Part shown: positions 49,833 through 61,595 of the stretch, one piece after another
Layout: each line of letters opens with the position of its first letter
Position numbering within the stretch: the stretch's first letter is position 1
Assembly (NCBI RefSeq): GCF_018967865.2
Contig: NZ_JAHLZY020000001.1
Location: 4,340,001-4,404,000 of the forward strand
Length of the DNA: 64,000 bases
Source of the DNA: Hymenobacter siberiensis
GTDB lineage: Bacteria > Bacteroidota > Bacteroidia > Cytophagales > Hymenobacteraceae
Reading direction: 5' to 3'
Program-made: the position numbers and the translations under genes
The notes under the pieces: generated by a model
Told to the model about the DNA's origin: nothing
Seen by the model: the letters and a program-made list of their open reading frames with translations, nothing else
Databases searched by the model: none

Positions 49833-50561
49833 GTGAAACACCTCTTCCGCATCTTGCCGCTGGCCTTGCTGTCTGGCACCCCTGCGCTGGCGCAGGGTGG
49901 CGGGGCTCCCATGGGCTGGCTGAAGCTCAGCGCCGACCTGCCGCTGCGGGGGCGCTGGACCCTGTACTCGGAAGTAGAGAGCCGCCAAAGCAGTGCCCAG
50001 CTGGGTACCCAGCAGCTGGGGCGGCTAGGGCTGCGCCTGCACATAGCACCCAGTTTCAGCCTGAGCACCGGCTACGTACTGGCGGCCAACGAATTTGGCC
50101 CGGCCGATGGTCCCAGAGTGCCCGAGCACCGCTTTTACCAGGAAGTAACCCTCGCCGATATGAAAGGGCCGGTGCGCGCCAGCCATCGCCTGCGGGCCGA
50201 AGAACGGTGGCTGCGCCCGCTGCCGGAAGCCGCCTTTCGGTTTGCGCCGCGCCTGCGCTACCAGCTCCGGCTGGTGGTGCCGCTGCATTCGGGTGGCCTG
50301 CTGCCCGTGGGAAGTGCCTACGTGGTAGGAGCCGATGAGCTTTTTGCCAGCCTGGGCAAGCAGAAAGGCCGCAGCTTTCTGGAAGAAAACCGCGCCAGCG
50401 CCGGCCTGGGCTACCGCTTCAGCCCACTGGCGACCATCGAGATGGCCTACCTGCACCAAACCCAGTCGGCGGGCAACCTGGGCTTCGCCCTGGCCCGCAA
50501 CGCGGTGCAGCTCAGTGTGGCCGTGGCCGCTCCCAGCCACCGCTCGCTGGTGCGCCTATAG
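49833..50561 (+). CDS. DUF2490 domain-containing exported protein
   Basis: A 242-residue protein: signal peptide (K-H-L-F-R-I-L-P-L-A-L-L-S, ending A-L-A-Q), then a beta-rich region with alternating W-x-L-Y-S-E-V-E-S-R and R-L-R-A-E-E-R-W-L pattern typical of DUF2490, thought to be a small outer-membrane beta-barrel. C-terminal V-Q-L-S-V-A-V is barrel-like. Start is GTG 49833, which gives the complete signal. Function unknown. Confidence 0.82.
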   Translation: MKHLFRILPLALLSGTPALAQGGGAPMGWLKLSADLPLRGRWTLYSEVESRQSSAQLGTQQLGRLGLRLHIAPSFSLSTGYVLAANEFGPADGPRVPEHRFYQEVTLADMKGPVRASHRLRAEERWLRPLPEAAFRFAPRLRYQLRLVVPLHSGGLLPVGSAYVVGADELFASLGKQKGRSFLEENRASAGLGYRFSPLATIEMAYLHQTQSAGNLGFALARNAVQLSVAVAAPSHRSLVRL

Positions 50562-50658
50562 GGCCTTCAAATGCCGGTTTCTCCTGCTTTGCCAGGCCGT
50601 TGCGGGTTGGAATTTAGGGCGCTACATTCGTAGTAGCAACAAAAAAACACCTGCTCCG

Positions 50659-51570
50659 ATGCCGGATTTTACCCCCAATTCGCCCGTGCTAGCCGGCGAC
50701 CAGCTTCGGCCGGGCTGGCTCCACAATAGCTGAATATACCTGATGCTGGCGGCCGCCCTGGGCTGGGGCTGGTCGAGCTGGTCGGGGCCGCGCGGGCTGG
50801 CTTCGGCGGGACTGGTGGTGCTCACGGTGGGGCTGGGGCACTCCATTGGCCTGCACCGGGGCATCATCCACCACGCCTACCGGTGCGGGCGGATTACGCG
50901 GGGCGTGCTGGCCTACCTGGCGGTACTGTCGGGACTGGGCGGGCCAATTTCCTGGCTGCGGGTGCATTATTTCCGCGACTACTGGCAGAACCGGCTCGAC
51001 TGCCCACCCTACTTCCGCTACGACCACTCCCTGGCCCGCGACTACTACTGGAACCTGCACTTCGACCTGGTGCCCGGCGATATCAACCGCTACCAGATTC
51101 CGGCCGAAGACCTGCACGACCCCTGGTTCGTCTTCCTCGAAAAAACCTGGTACCTGTACGTTATCGGCATGGCCGGTCTCATCTGAGCCTTTTTCGGGTT
51201 TGAAGCCATGATAATCTGCGTGCCCGTGCGGGTGAGCGTGAGCATGCTGGGGCACTGGTTTGTGGGATTTATGACCCACAAATACGGTTACGCCCGCTAC
51301 GCCATCGACGATGCCACGGAGCACGGCTACAACAGCTGGGTGCTGGACGCGCTGTCGTTCGGCGAGGGCTTCCACAATAACCACCACGCCCACCCCAGCT
51401 CGGCTAAAATGAGTGCCGAATGGTATGAGCTGGACCTGGGCCGGTACCTGGTGGCCGGCCTGCGCGCCACGGGCCTCATCTGGGACGTGCAGGTGGTGGG
51501 CCACACCCCCACCCAGCGGGCGCGGGCCCAAAAGCATGCCTACCGCTGGCACTGGCCGTGGCAGGCCTAA
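50659..51570 (+). pseudogene. Acyl-CoA/fatty acid desaturase interrupted by two in-frame TGA codons
   Basis: One frame from ATG 50659 to TAA 51568-51570 (303 codons plus stop) encodes a membrane desaturase of the stearoyl-CoA delta-9 type, but TGA occurs at 50731-50733 (after W-L-H-N-S) and 51184-51186 (after G-M-A-G-L-I). There is no frameshift; each TGA is one G-to-A change from TGG Trp. His boxes survive: H-S-I-G-L-H-R, the V-H-Y-F-R-D variant box, and F-H-N-N-H-H-A-H-P. TGG is used normally for other Trp in the same gene. Readable pieces are 50743-51186 and 51208-51570. Most likely a recently inactivated gene or sequencing errors; recoding is a remote alternative. It would have introduced a double bond in membrane fatty acids. 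Confidence 0.85.
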
Positions 51571-51579
51571 CCCCGAAAG

Positions 51580-52419
51580 CTACCGCATCTCGTTGTCGTC
51601 CAGAAAGTTCTTGCCTTCGGTGCGGGGCGAGTAGTGGCGGTGCAGCCAGCGGCTGAGGCCCCCGAGGCCCGGCAGCAGCACCCGCTCAGTGATGTTGGCC
51701 TGGTCGAGCTTATCGCGCACTTCCCACTTCAGGCGGGCCGGAATAATGATGCGAAAATACAGTTCCGGCCGGTCGGCCAGCCAGTCGTGCAGCACGCTTT
51801 TGCCCGTGCTCATCAGCGAAAACAGGGCGTACTGGTGTACGATGCGGGCATCGAGGCTGGGCGGCTCCAGAAACAGCACGTAGGGCTCGGCCTGCAGCTC
51901 TTCCAGCTCGCGCAGGCTGCTGCTCACGGGCAGCAGCAGCTCGGAGGTGAACACGTTGGAACCTTCCTGGCGCAGGGCATGGCGCAGGCGCTGGGGCAGG
52001 TGCTCGGCCGCCTTCACGTAGTTCAGGGCCCAGATGATGCCGTCTTCGTGATAGGCGTCGAGGTCGTCGGTGGCGAAGTGCAGGGCCACGTAGGGCGAGT
52101 ACGTCCAGTCGAGCAGGCGCGTAGGCAGGCCATGGTGCTGGGCCAGGGCCAGCCAGTCCCAGGTGCTGGTGTTGGCAGCAGGCATATCGGTTTCGCGAGC
52201 ATACTTGCGGAAATTACGCAGCAGGTGGTGCTCCAGGTTATGGTACTCGCCGCCAAGGCGCTGCAAGCTGGTTTCGAGCTGAAAATGACGCGAGCGGCCG
52301 CCCCGGTACACAAACGGCGACCGGAACCGCCCAATGCGCGCATCCCAGGTGTCCTGAAACAGCAGCCGTTGCAGGTCTTCCCAGGAAGTGGCTTCGTAAT
52401 CGTTGGCAGATAAGGGCAT
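51580..52419 (-). CDS. FRG domain-containing protein
   Basis: A 279-residue protein with an FRG domain in the N-terminal two thirds: F-V-Y-R-G-G-R-S-R-H-F-Q-L-E-T-S-L gives the namesake (F/Y)RG motif, then A-L-A-Q-H-H-G-L-P-T-R-L-L-D-W-T-Y-S-P-Y-V-A-L-H-F-A. FRG proteins are often fused to or placed with toxin or anti-phage genes, but none flank this one. No signal peptide. The minus-strand TATCTTCG at 52423-52430 is next to the start codon, suggesting a very short leader. Function unknown. Confidence 0.85.
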   Translation of the reverse strand: MPLSANDYEATSWEDLQRLLFQDTWDARIGRFRSPFVYRGGRSRHFQLETSLQRLGGEYHNLEHHLLRNFRKYARETDMPAANTSTWDWLALAQHHGLPTRLLDWTYSPYVALHFATDDLDAYHEDGIIWALNYVKAAEHLPQRLRHALRQEGSNVFTSELLLPVSSSLRELEELQAEPYVLFLEPPSLDARIVHQYALFSLMSTGKSVLHDWLADRPELYFRIIIPARLKWEVRDKLDQANITERVLLPGLGGLSRWLHRHYSPRTEGKNFLDDNEMR

Positions 52420-52465
52420 GGGGCGAAGATACGCGGAGCGAATAGCAGGTTGCTTATAAATAGAG

Positions 52466-52564
52466 AACGGTCATGCTGAGCGCAGCCGAAGCATCTCTCC
52501 CGCAGCAGTAATTGATTTTACTATTGCAGTAGAGATGCTTCGGCTGCGCTCAGCATGACCGTTT
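52466..52564. repeat. CGTCATGC-family palindrome, long form (GGTCATGC variant)
   Basis: Arms AACGGTCATGCTGAGCGCAG and complement ending CATGACCGTT; loop includes AGCAGTAATTGATTTTACTA, very like the loop of the 11825 copy. Confidence 0.9.
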
Positions 52565-52581
52565 TGGGTCAGCAACCGAGA

Positions 52582-53433
52582 CTACTCGCCGGCCGGGAAA
52601 TCGGCGGCGTCGCCCATATCGGCATATTGCTCCACTTCCTTGGCGATGGCAGCGAATTTCTCGCGGGCACCCTTCACAGCGGCTTTGCCCAGGGGCAGGT
52701 GCAGGGGCGGGTTCTCCATTTGCACTACCTCGTACATGGCTTTGGCGGCACGCACGGGGTCGCCGGGCTGGCGGCCGCTGTAGCCCTGAATACCGCGCAG
52801 GTTTTCGCCCACGGTGGCCTGGTAGTCATCAATTTCGGTGGTGGCAATAGTCGCCGACTCGCCCGCCCACTTGGTGCGGAAGCCGCTGGGCTCGATGTTG
52901 GTTACTTTGATGCCGAGCGGGCCCACCTGCTGGCTCAGGCTCTCACCAATAGCCTCCAGGGCAAACTTCGAGGCGTTGTAGATGCCCACGCCGGGGAAGG
53001 TTTTGAGGCCACCGATGCTGGTGATATTGAGCACGTGGCCCGAGCGCTGCTTGCGCAGCTGCGGCAGCACGGCCCGCAGCACGTGCAGCGCGCCGAATAC
53101 ATTCACGTCAAACTGGCGGTGCACTTCTTCGGCGGGTACTTCTTCGATGCTGCCCATCGAGCCGTAGCCCGCGTTGTTGACAATAACATCGAGCTGGCCA
53201 AAATGGGCGATGGCATCGGCCACGGCGGTTTTCACCTGGGCTTCGTTGGTCACGTCGGCCACTACACCGAAGGTGCGGCCGTCGATTTTTTTGGTGAATT
53301 CGTCCGCCTGCTCAGGCTTGCGGAAGGAGGCGGCCACGCGGTCGCCTTTTTCGAGAACATAGTCGGCCAGGGCTTCGCCGAAGCCGGACGAGGCCCCGGT
53401 AATAAACCAGGTTTTGGCAGTTGAATCAGACAT
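52582..53433 (-). CDS. SDR family NAD(P)-dependent oxidoreductase
   Basis: A 283-residue classical short-chain dehydrogenase. Cofactor motif T-G-A-S-S-G-F-G, structural N-N-A-G, catalytic I-T-S-I-G-G and Y-N-A-S-K (Tyr/Lys of the YxxxK pair). R-K-P-E-Q after the second strand suggests NADP preference. Substrate unknown. Alone between a palindrome and a divergent secreted esterase. Confidence 0.9.
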   Translation of the reverse strand: MSDSTAKTWFITGASSGFGEALADYVLEKGDRVAASFRKPEQADEFTKKIDGRTFGVVADVTNEAQVKTAVADAIAHFGQLDVIVNNAGYGSMGSIEEVPAEEVHRQFDVNVFGALHVLRAVLPQLRKQRSGHVLNITSIGGLKTFPGVGIYNASKFALEAIGESLSQQVGPLGIKVTNIEPSGFRTKWAGESATIATTEIDDYQATVGENLRGIQGYSGRQPGDPVRAAKAMYEVVQMENPPLHLPLGKAAVKGAREKFAAIAKEVEQYADMGDAADFPAGE

Positions 53434-53520
53434 AATAAAGCATTCTTAAGAAATGGTAGCTGCTAAGACGGCATCGGGCGACGAATTGTTTGCCGGCGGC
53501 AGCAAGGGACTCCCCAGCTG

Positions 53521-53528
53521 TACCTTCG
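53521..53528 (+). promoter_or_regulatory. Promoter -7 box for the secreted esterase
   Basis: TACCTTCG, one mismatch from TAnnTTTG, 46 nt before the ATG at 53574. Confidence 0.45.
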
Positions 53529-53573
53529 CGGCCCTGTTTTTTCTATCGCCTCATCCATTCCCACCCACTCGCT

Positions 53574-56548
<2,975 letters not shown>

Positions 56549-56595
56549 GTCGGGCCACTACATCTCCAAAGCCCGAATAGCGCTTTGAAATACAA

Positions 56596-56633
56596 GGGGC
56601 AATGCTGGCTACGACCAGCATTGCCCCTTTTTT
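56596..56633 (+). terminator. guaB: Rho-independent terminator after guaB
   Basis: GGGGCAATGCTGG and its exact complement (13-bp stem, 6-nt loop CTACGA) followed by six T residues. Confidence 0.95.
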
Positions 56634-56747
56634 GTGCCCCGCCCCGGATAGAGCCGTTTCGGGTAGCCGATTGTATCTTGCAAGCCGGTTGAGCACCCGC
56701 TACGGCGCGGCGGGCTGGTGTGATTGTGTTATTCCTAGTTTCTGTCT

Positions 56748-58244
56748 GTGCGTCATCCGTTGCTATACATTGGTTTTCTATTGGCGCTGCTGAGCGGAGC
56801 GCTGGCCGTCGGTAATCTATTGACTGATGGCGGCGGCGGGACCACGCCGTGGGCCATCTGGCTATTGCTGCTGGCCGACCTCGGCACCCTGGCGGTGCTG
56901 TTAAAACTGTTTTTGCGGCCATCGGCCGCACCCGCCAGCGCCACTCCGGCCGCCCTCCGCGAGAGCGAAATGCTGAGCCTGCAGCGCCTGGCCCAGATTG
57001 TGCAGCGGGGCCAGACCTCCACCGAGGTGTACCATGTGCTGCTAAACTCGGCCGTGGCAACCGTACGGGCCGATGGCGCCTGGATTGACCTCAACCCCAA
57101 CCATACGGGCACCGACGACACCAACGCCACCCAGTACTACAACATCACGCCCGTGCAGGCCGAGGCCCTGCGTACGGGCCTGCGGGCGCACCCCCCCGTG
57201 GAGGGCGAGTACGTGACCAACGACCTAAACCATCACTCCAGCTTTACCAGTGCTTCGCAGGCATTTCGCTCGCTCATCCAACTGCCGTTGCGGGGCCTGC
57301 ATTTCAGCTACGGTACCTTGTACCTGCTGAAAGTAGAGCCCGGCACTTTCAACCGCGAAGACCTCAGCATTCTCCAGACCTTCACCGGTCAGGCCGTGCT
57401 CAGCATCGAAAACCTGGAGCTGATGCAGACCTCGCTGGCCAACCAGCGCACCCAGGAGGAGCTTAAAATTGCCTCCCAGGTTCAGGACAGTCTCATCCCA
57501 AAAAACCTCCCTACTGATAACTGGTTCGAAATCAGCTCGCACTCGCTGGCGGCGAAGGAAGTGGGCGGCGATTTCTACGACTTTCTGCACCTGCCGGGCC
57601 GGCGGCTGGCCGTTATCATCGGCGATGTGAGTGGAAAGGGCGTGACCGCCGCCTTCCACATGGCCCAGATGAAAGGAATTTTCCACTCGCTGATGCAGGA
57701 AAATCCCCTGGCCAAGAATGAGCGCGACAAGTTCCCGGTGCCCAGCAAGTTCATGGCGCAGGCCAATACGGCCCTCGTGCACTGCCTGGAGAAGTCATCG
57801 TTCATCACTTCTTCGCTCTATATTATTGATTACGAGCAGGGCGGATTCGTATTTGCCCGCGCCGGACACTGCCACACGCTCTACTACCACGCCCTGCGCG
57901 AAGAGGTTTTTTACTTCGATTCCACGGGCCTGGGCCTCGGCATCATTCGGAACGAGAGCTACGAGAAGCACATCAAAAACCAGTTTTACGACTACAGCCC
58001 CGGCGATGTGATGGTGATTTACACCGACGGCATTGTGGAGGCGCGCGGCGGCTCCGGCACCGACGAGTACGGCGAGGACCGCCTCAAACTGCGCCTGGAG
58101 GAAAGTTATTTTCAGGAGGCTGAGGACATTAAAAACTTCATCCTCGCCGACCTCAATGGCTTTACCCACGGCCATCCCATCCACGACGACCAGACGCTGC
58201 TCGTGATTAAATTCAAGTCGGCCCAACCCCTGCCACTGGGCTAA
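56748..58244 (+). CDS. GAF + SpoIIE/PP2C phosphatase (RsbU-like), membrane-bound
   Basis: A 498-residue regulator: two N-terminal transmembrane helices (residues ~6-24 and ~33-54), a GAF-type sensor (~75-225), a short helical linker (E-E-L-K-I-A-S-Q-V-Q-D-S-L-I-P) and a SpoIIE-type phosphatase with the metal ligands G-G-D-F-Y-D (~272) and I-G-D-V-S-G-K-G (~291), plus Y-T-D-G-I-V-E-A. The linker-phosphatase layout is that of RsbU/SpoIIE, which dephosphorylate an anti-sigma antagonist; that antagonist is encoded 15 nt downstream. Start is GTG 56748. Signal sensed unknown. Confidence 0.92.
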   Translation: MRHPLLYIGFLLALLSGALAVGNLLTDGGGGTTPWAIWLLLLADLGTLAVLLKLFLRPSAAPASATPAALRESEMLSLQRLAQIVQRGQTSTEVYHVLLNSAVATVRADGAWIDLNPNHTGTDDTNATQYYNITPVQAEALRTGLRAHPPVEGEYVTNDLNHHSSFTSASQAFRSLIQLPLRGLHFSYGTLYLLKVEPGTFNREDLSILQTFTGQAVLSIENLELMQTSLANQRTQEELKIASQVQDSLIPKNLPTDNWFEISSHSLAAKEVGGDFYDFLHLPGRRLAVIIGDVSGKGVTAAFHMAQMKGIFHSLMQENPLAKNERDKFPVPSKFMAQANTALVHCLEKSSFITSSLYIIDYEQGGFVFARAGHCHTLYYHALREEVFYFDSTGLGLGIIRNESYEKHIKNQFYDYSPGDVMVIYTDGIVEARGGSGTDEYGEDRLKLRLEESYFQEAEDIKNFILADLNGFTHGHPIHDDQTLLVIKFKSAQPLPLG

Positions 58245-58259
58245 CGTATCGCCCTCATT

Positions 58260-58589
58260 ATGAAAGTTACCGCTCAACCCTCCGCCGATACCCTTACCCT
58301 CCTGCTCGATGGCGAGCTGGACGCTAGCTCCGCCATTGTCCTTGACACTGAGCTGGCTAAGCCCGATATTCTCAATTATCGCAAAGTCCTGATTGACTGC
58401 GCCAAGCTCAGCTATATTTCCTCGGCTGGCCTGGGCGTTTTCATTTCGCACCTCCAGCGCTTTCAGGATGCCAACGTAAAGCTGATTTTCTTCAACATGC
58501 AGGAAAAAGTATTCAACGTGTTCGAAATCCTGGGCCTTGATGCGCTCATGACCATCGTACCCAGCGTTACCGAAGCCGAAGCCGCGTAA
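58260..58589 (+). CDS. STAS-domain anti-sigma factor antagonist (RsbV-like)
   Basis: A 109-residue single STAS domain. The phospho-acceptor is in Y-I-S-S-A-G-L-G; by alignment with RsbV/SpoIIAA it is Ser55. L-L-D-G-E-L-D-A-S-S opens the domain. Unphosphorylated it would bind the HATPase kinase encoded next; the upstream phosphatase would reactivate it. Start ATG 58260. Confidence 0.92.
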   Translation: MKVTAQPSADTLTLLLDGELDASSAIVLDTELAKPDILNYRKVLIDCAKLSYISSAGLGVFISHLQRFQDANVKLIFFNMQEKVFNVFEILGLDALMTIVPSVTEAEAA

Positions 58590-58593
58590 TCCT

Positions 58594-58680
58594 CAATGAG
58601 TAAATGAGCAAAGTGACGACTATAAAACGACTCTTCCAGCATTCATTCCTTTACTCACTTACTCATTCACTCATTTACTG
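58594..58680. repeat. Low-complexity palindrome (ATGAGTAAATGAG motif)
   Basis: CAATGAGTAAATGAG on the left and CACTCATTTACTGATG on the right with intermediate CTCATT/ACTCACTT words; inserted between the STAS and kinase genes, right up to the ATG at 58681. Confidence 0.75.
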
Positions 58681-59094
58681 ATGAAGTCTGCCCTCCGCAT
58701 TGCCTGTTCGCGTGCCCACCTGCAACAGGTGCGCGACTTTGTGCGGACTTATCTCAACAGCCGGCAGCTTTCCGAAGTGACGGTGAACCAGGTGGTACTG
58801 GCCGTAGATGAGGTAGTGGCCAATTTCATCATTCACGCCAATGGCGAGGACGAAACCCAGTTTCTGGACCTCACCCTGGCCTTCGACCAGCACGACCTGA
58901 ACGTGGAGATTGCCGATAACGGCGACACCATTTTCCTGCCCGGCCCCACGCCCAACCCCGATTTCCACGCGTACATCCAGCAGGGCCGCAAGGGCGGCAT
59001 GGGTATGGCACTGGTGAACCGGCTGATGGACCGGGTGGAGTTTTTCACGCGCGGCAACCATACCGTGTGCCACCTCAGCAAGCACCTGACCTGA
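58681..59094 (+). CDS. Serine/threonine-protein kinase, RsbW-like HATPase
   Basis: A 137-residue GHKL ATPase: N box L-A-V-D-E-V-V-A-N-F (around residue 42), G1 box V-E-I-A-D-N-G, G2 region G-G-M-G-M-A-L-V. It should phosphorylate the STAS protein and sequester a partner, classically a sigma factor. No sigma factor gene is in the window, so the output may be another target. Followed by a strong terminator, so the three genes form one operon. Confidence 0.9.
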   Translation: MKSALRIACSRAHLQQVRDFVRTYLNSRQLSEVTVNQVVLAVDEVVANFIIHANGEDETQFLDLTLAFDQHDLNVEIADNGDTIFLPGPTPNPDFHAYIQQGRKGGMGMALVNRLMDRVEFFTRGNHTVCHLSKHLT

Positions 59095-59120
59095 GCTTCG
59101 CGCCCAGGCCTTATTTTTGA

Positions 59121-59153
59121 GACCGTTGTGCCCCGCACGACGGTCTTTTTTTT
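59121..59153 (+). terminator. Rho-independent terminator of the partner-switching operon
   Basis: GACCGTTGTGC pairs with GCACGACGGTC (one G-T), followed by eight T residues. Confidence 0.95.
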
Positions 59154-59202
59154 ATCCGGCGCATCCTACCGGCAACTTGCGTCATTCCCCCTGGAAATTA
59201 CT

Positions 59203-59210
59203 TAATTTCG
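59203..59210 (+). promoter_or_regulatory. Promoter -7 box for the PpiC-type lipoprotein
   Basis: TAATTTCG, one mismatch from TAnnTTTG, 69 nt before the ATG at 59279. Confidence 0.45.
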
Positions 59211-59278
59211 CACCGGTAATTTTATGCCCGCGCCGCTACTTACTACTGGCTTAGCGTTTTTGTCTTCTAACTTTTCCT

Positions 59279-61594
59279 ATGCATAAACGCATTCTGTACG
59301 CCGGCGCGGCCGTTGCTACGCTGCTGGCTGGCTGCCAAACCTCCAAACCGGCCGCTTCGACCACTACTGGCGCTGGCGCTACCGGCCCGGCCGTTGAAAC
59401 GCTGGGCACGTACCCGGTACCGGCCAACGAGTTTGCCTACGTCTATCGGAAAAACAACAGCTCGGCCCCCGACTACGGCACCCGCCAGAGTGTGAACGAC
59501 TACCTGGACCTGTACACCAATTTCCGCCTGAAGGTGCTGGAAGCCGAGCAGAAGGGTCTCGATACCACGCAGGCTTTCAAGCGCGAGCTGGATGGCTACC
59601 GCCAGCAGCTGGCCCAGCCCTACCTCACGGAGAAGAGCGTGACCGACCAGCTAGTGCGCGAGGCCTACGACCGCATGAGCCAAGAGGTGAGCGCCTCGCA
59701 CATTCTCATCCGCGTAGCGCCCGATGCCACGCCCCAGGACACCCTGATTGCCTACCAGAAGGTTGAGAAGCTCCGCCAGGAGGCCCTGGCCGGTGCCGAT
59801 TTCGGCCAGCTGGCCCGGGCCAACAGCGAAGACCCTTCGGCCCGGGAAAACAGCGGCAAGCTGGGCTACTTCACGGCCATGCAGATGGTGTACCCGTTTG
59901 AGTCGGCGGCCTACAAAACGCCCGTGGGGAAGGTGTCGCAGCCCATCCGCACACGCTTCGGCTACCATATCATCAAGGTAAATGACAAGCGCGCGGCCCA
60001 GGGCGAAATCAAGGTAGCGCACCTGATGGTGCGCATGAACGCCAACGCCGCCAAGGCCGACTCGCTTACCGCCAAAAAGAAAATTGACGAGCTCTACAGC
60101 CGCCTGAAAAAGGGTGAGAACTGGGACAAGCTCGTGGCCCAGTTCTCGGAAGATGCCGGCTCGGCCGCCAACGGTGGCGAGCTGCCACCCTTCGGCACCG
60201 GCCGCATGATTCCGTCGTTCGAGGACGCGGCTTTCAAGCTGCAAAAGCCCGGCGACCTGGCCCCGCCCGTGCAAACGCCCTACGGCTGGCACATCATCAA
60301 GCTGATTGAGCGCCAGCCCCTGGCCAAGTTCGCCGACATGGAGCCCAGCCTGAAGAGCAAAGTGGCCAAGGATTCCCGCTCGGAGCTCAACAAAGCCGCC
60401 TTCCTGAAGCGCGTGCGCCAGGAAGACCAGTTCATGGAAGTAGCAGCCGCCAAAGCGTATGTGTTCGCCAAAGCCGATACTGCTTTGGTGGCCGGCCGAT
60501 TCAAGTACACGGCCCCTGATGCGGTGGTTAAGGCCCCAAAAGGCACTGCCAATGGTAATTCGACGCTGTTCAGCATCAAGGGCAAGCCTTATCTGGTGAA
60601 GGACTTCCTGGCTTACGCGCAGCAAAACCAGCGGGTCCGCACGGGCGCGCAGCCGGCTTTCGCCATGCAGCAGCTCTACGACCAGTACGTGGAGCAAAAC
60701 CTGACCGAATTCGAGAAGAACAGCCTTGACACCAAGTATGAGGACTACCGCATGCTGGTGAAGGAGTACCGCGATGGCATCCTGCTCTTCCAGCTGATGG
60801 ACGAGAAAGTGTGGAGCAAGGCCATTGAGGACACCGTGGGCCTGAAGAAATACTTCGCCGACAACCAGGCCAAGTACCAGTGGGACCAGCGCGTGCAAGG
60901 CTCAGTAGTGAGCGCGGCCTCGCCCGCCCTGCTGGCCCGCGTGCAGCAAGGCATGAAAGCCGGCCGCTTCCCGCTCACCCGGAGCGTGCCCCAGCGCGTG
61001 GCCTTCACCAACGGCACCTCAATGCCGAAAACGGGCACTATGGCGCTGGATGAAATTGGCAAGCGCATGGCCCAGGACACCAGCATGCTGGTAACCATCA
61101 CCGGCCGCGTGAAGAAGGGCGAAAAGGCCAGCCTAGCCGCCGCCCGCGCCGATTCGCTGGTGCGCCAGCTGCGCCGCCGTGGGGTGGCCGCCAGCCGCAT
61201 CCGCAAAATAGTGCAGGCCAAGCCGGGCACCGATAATTCGGCGCAGGTGGCGCTGTTCAGCAGCAGCCCCGCCGCCATCGAGTCGGAGCTGAATGAGAAG
61301 AACCCACTGTCGGTGCAAATCAGCCAGAAGGTGTTTCAGAAAGGTGACAACAAGGTGATGGACGACCTGATGACCAAAGGCCCCGGCACCTACAACGTGC
61401 AGAAAGACGGCCGCTACTACGCCGTCACCATCGACCGTACGCTGCCCGCCGGCCCCAAAACCCTAGCCGACGCCCGTGGCCAGGCCACGTCGGATTACCA
61501 GACCTACCTGGAAAAGGAATGGATTACCCAGATGCGCGCCGCCCGTCCCGTGAAAGTGAACGAGGCCGAGGTGAGCAAGCTGGTCACGAAATAG
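59279..61594 (+). CDS. Lipoprotein PPIase with two parvulin domains
   Basis: A 771-residue envelope foldase. Signal and lipobox L-L-A-G-C at the N-terminus (Cys near residue 19). After an N-terminal helical region come two parvulin (PpiC-type) domains: first S-A-S-H-I-L-I-R-V-A-P ... F-G-Y-H-I-I-K-V-N (~135-235), second V-A-H-L-M-V-R-M ... Y-G-W-H-I-I-K-L-I (~240-345). The C-terminal ~400 residues include further helical parts and a OmpA-like motif (R-A-D-S-L-V-R-Q-L-R-R-R-G-V) without a complete domain match. The length is greater than PpiD/SurA. It precedes a SurA-like gene, fitting outer-membrane protein assembly. Confidence 0.88.
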   Translation: MHKRILYAGAAVATLLAGCQTSKPAASTTTGAGATGPAVETLGTYPVPANEFAYVYRKNNSSAPDYGTRQSVNDYLDLYTNFRLKVLEAEQKGLDTTQAFKRELDGYRQQLAQPYLTEKSVTDQLVREAYDRMSQEVSASHILIRVAPDATPQDTLIAYQKVEKLRQEALAGADFGQLARANSEDPSARENSGKLGYFTAMQMVYPFESAAYKTPVGKVSQPIRTRFGYHIIKVNDKRAAQGEIKVAHLMVRMNANAAKADSLTAKKKIDELYSRLKKGENWDKLVAQFSEDAGSAANGGELPPFGTGRMIPSFEDAAFKLQKPGDLAPPVQTPYGWHIIKLIERQPLAKFADMEPSLKSKVAKDSRSELNKAAFLKRVRQEDQFMEVAAAKAYVFAKADTALVAGRFKYTAPDAVVKAPKGTANGNSTLFSIKGKPYLVKDFLAYAQQNQRVRTGAQPAFAMQQLYDQYVEQNLTEFEKNSLDTKYEDYRMLVKEYRDGILLFQLMDEKVWSKAIEDTVGLKKYFADNQAKYQWDQRVQGSVVSAASPALLARVQQGMKAGRFPLTRSVPQRVAFTNGTSMPKTGTMALDEIGKRMAQDTSMLVTITGRVKKGEKASLAAARADSLVRQLRRRGVAASRIRKIVQAKPGTDNSAQVALFSSSPAAIESELNEKNPLSVQISQKVFQKGDNKVMDDLMTKGPGTYNVQKDGRYYAVTIDRTLPAGPKTLADARGQATSDYQTYLEKEWITQMRAARPVKVNEAEVSKLVTK

Positions 61595-61595
61595 T

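Noticed and set aside
50743..51570. Treating the two desaturase pieces as two separate genes
   Set aside because: They are in the same frame separated by a single TGA and only together make a complete desaturase with all His boxes.
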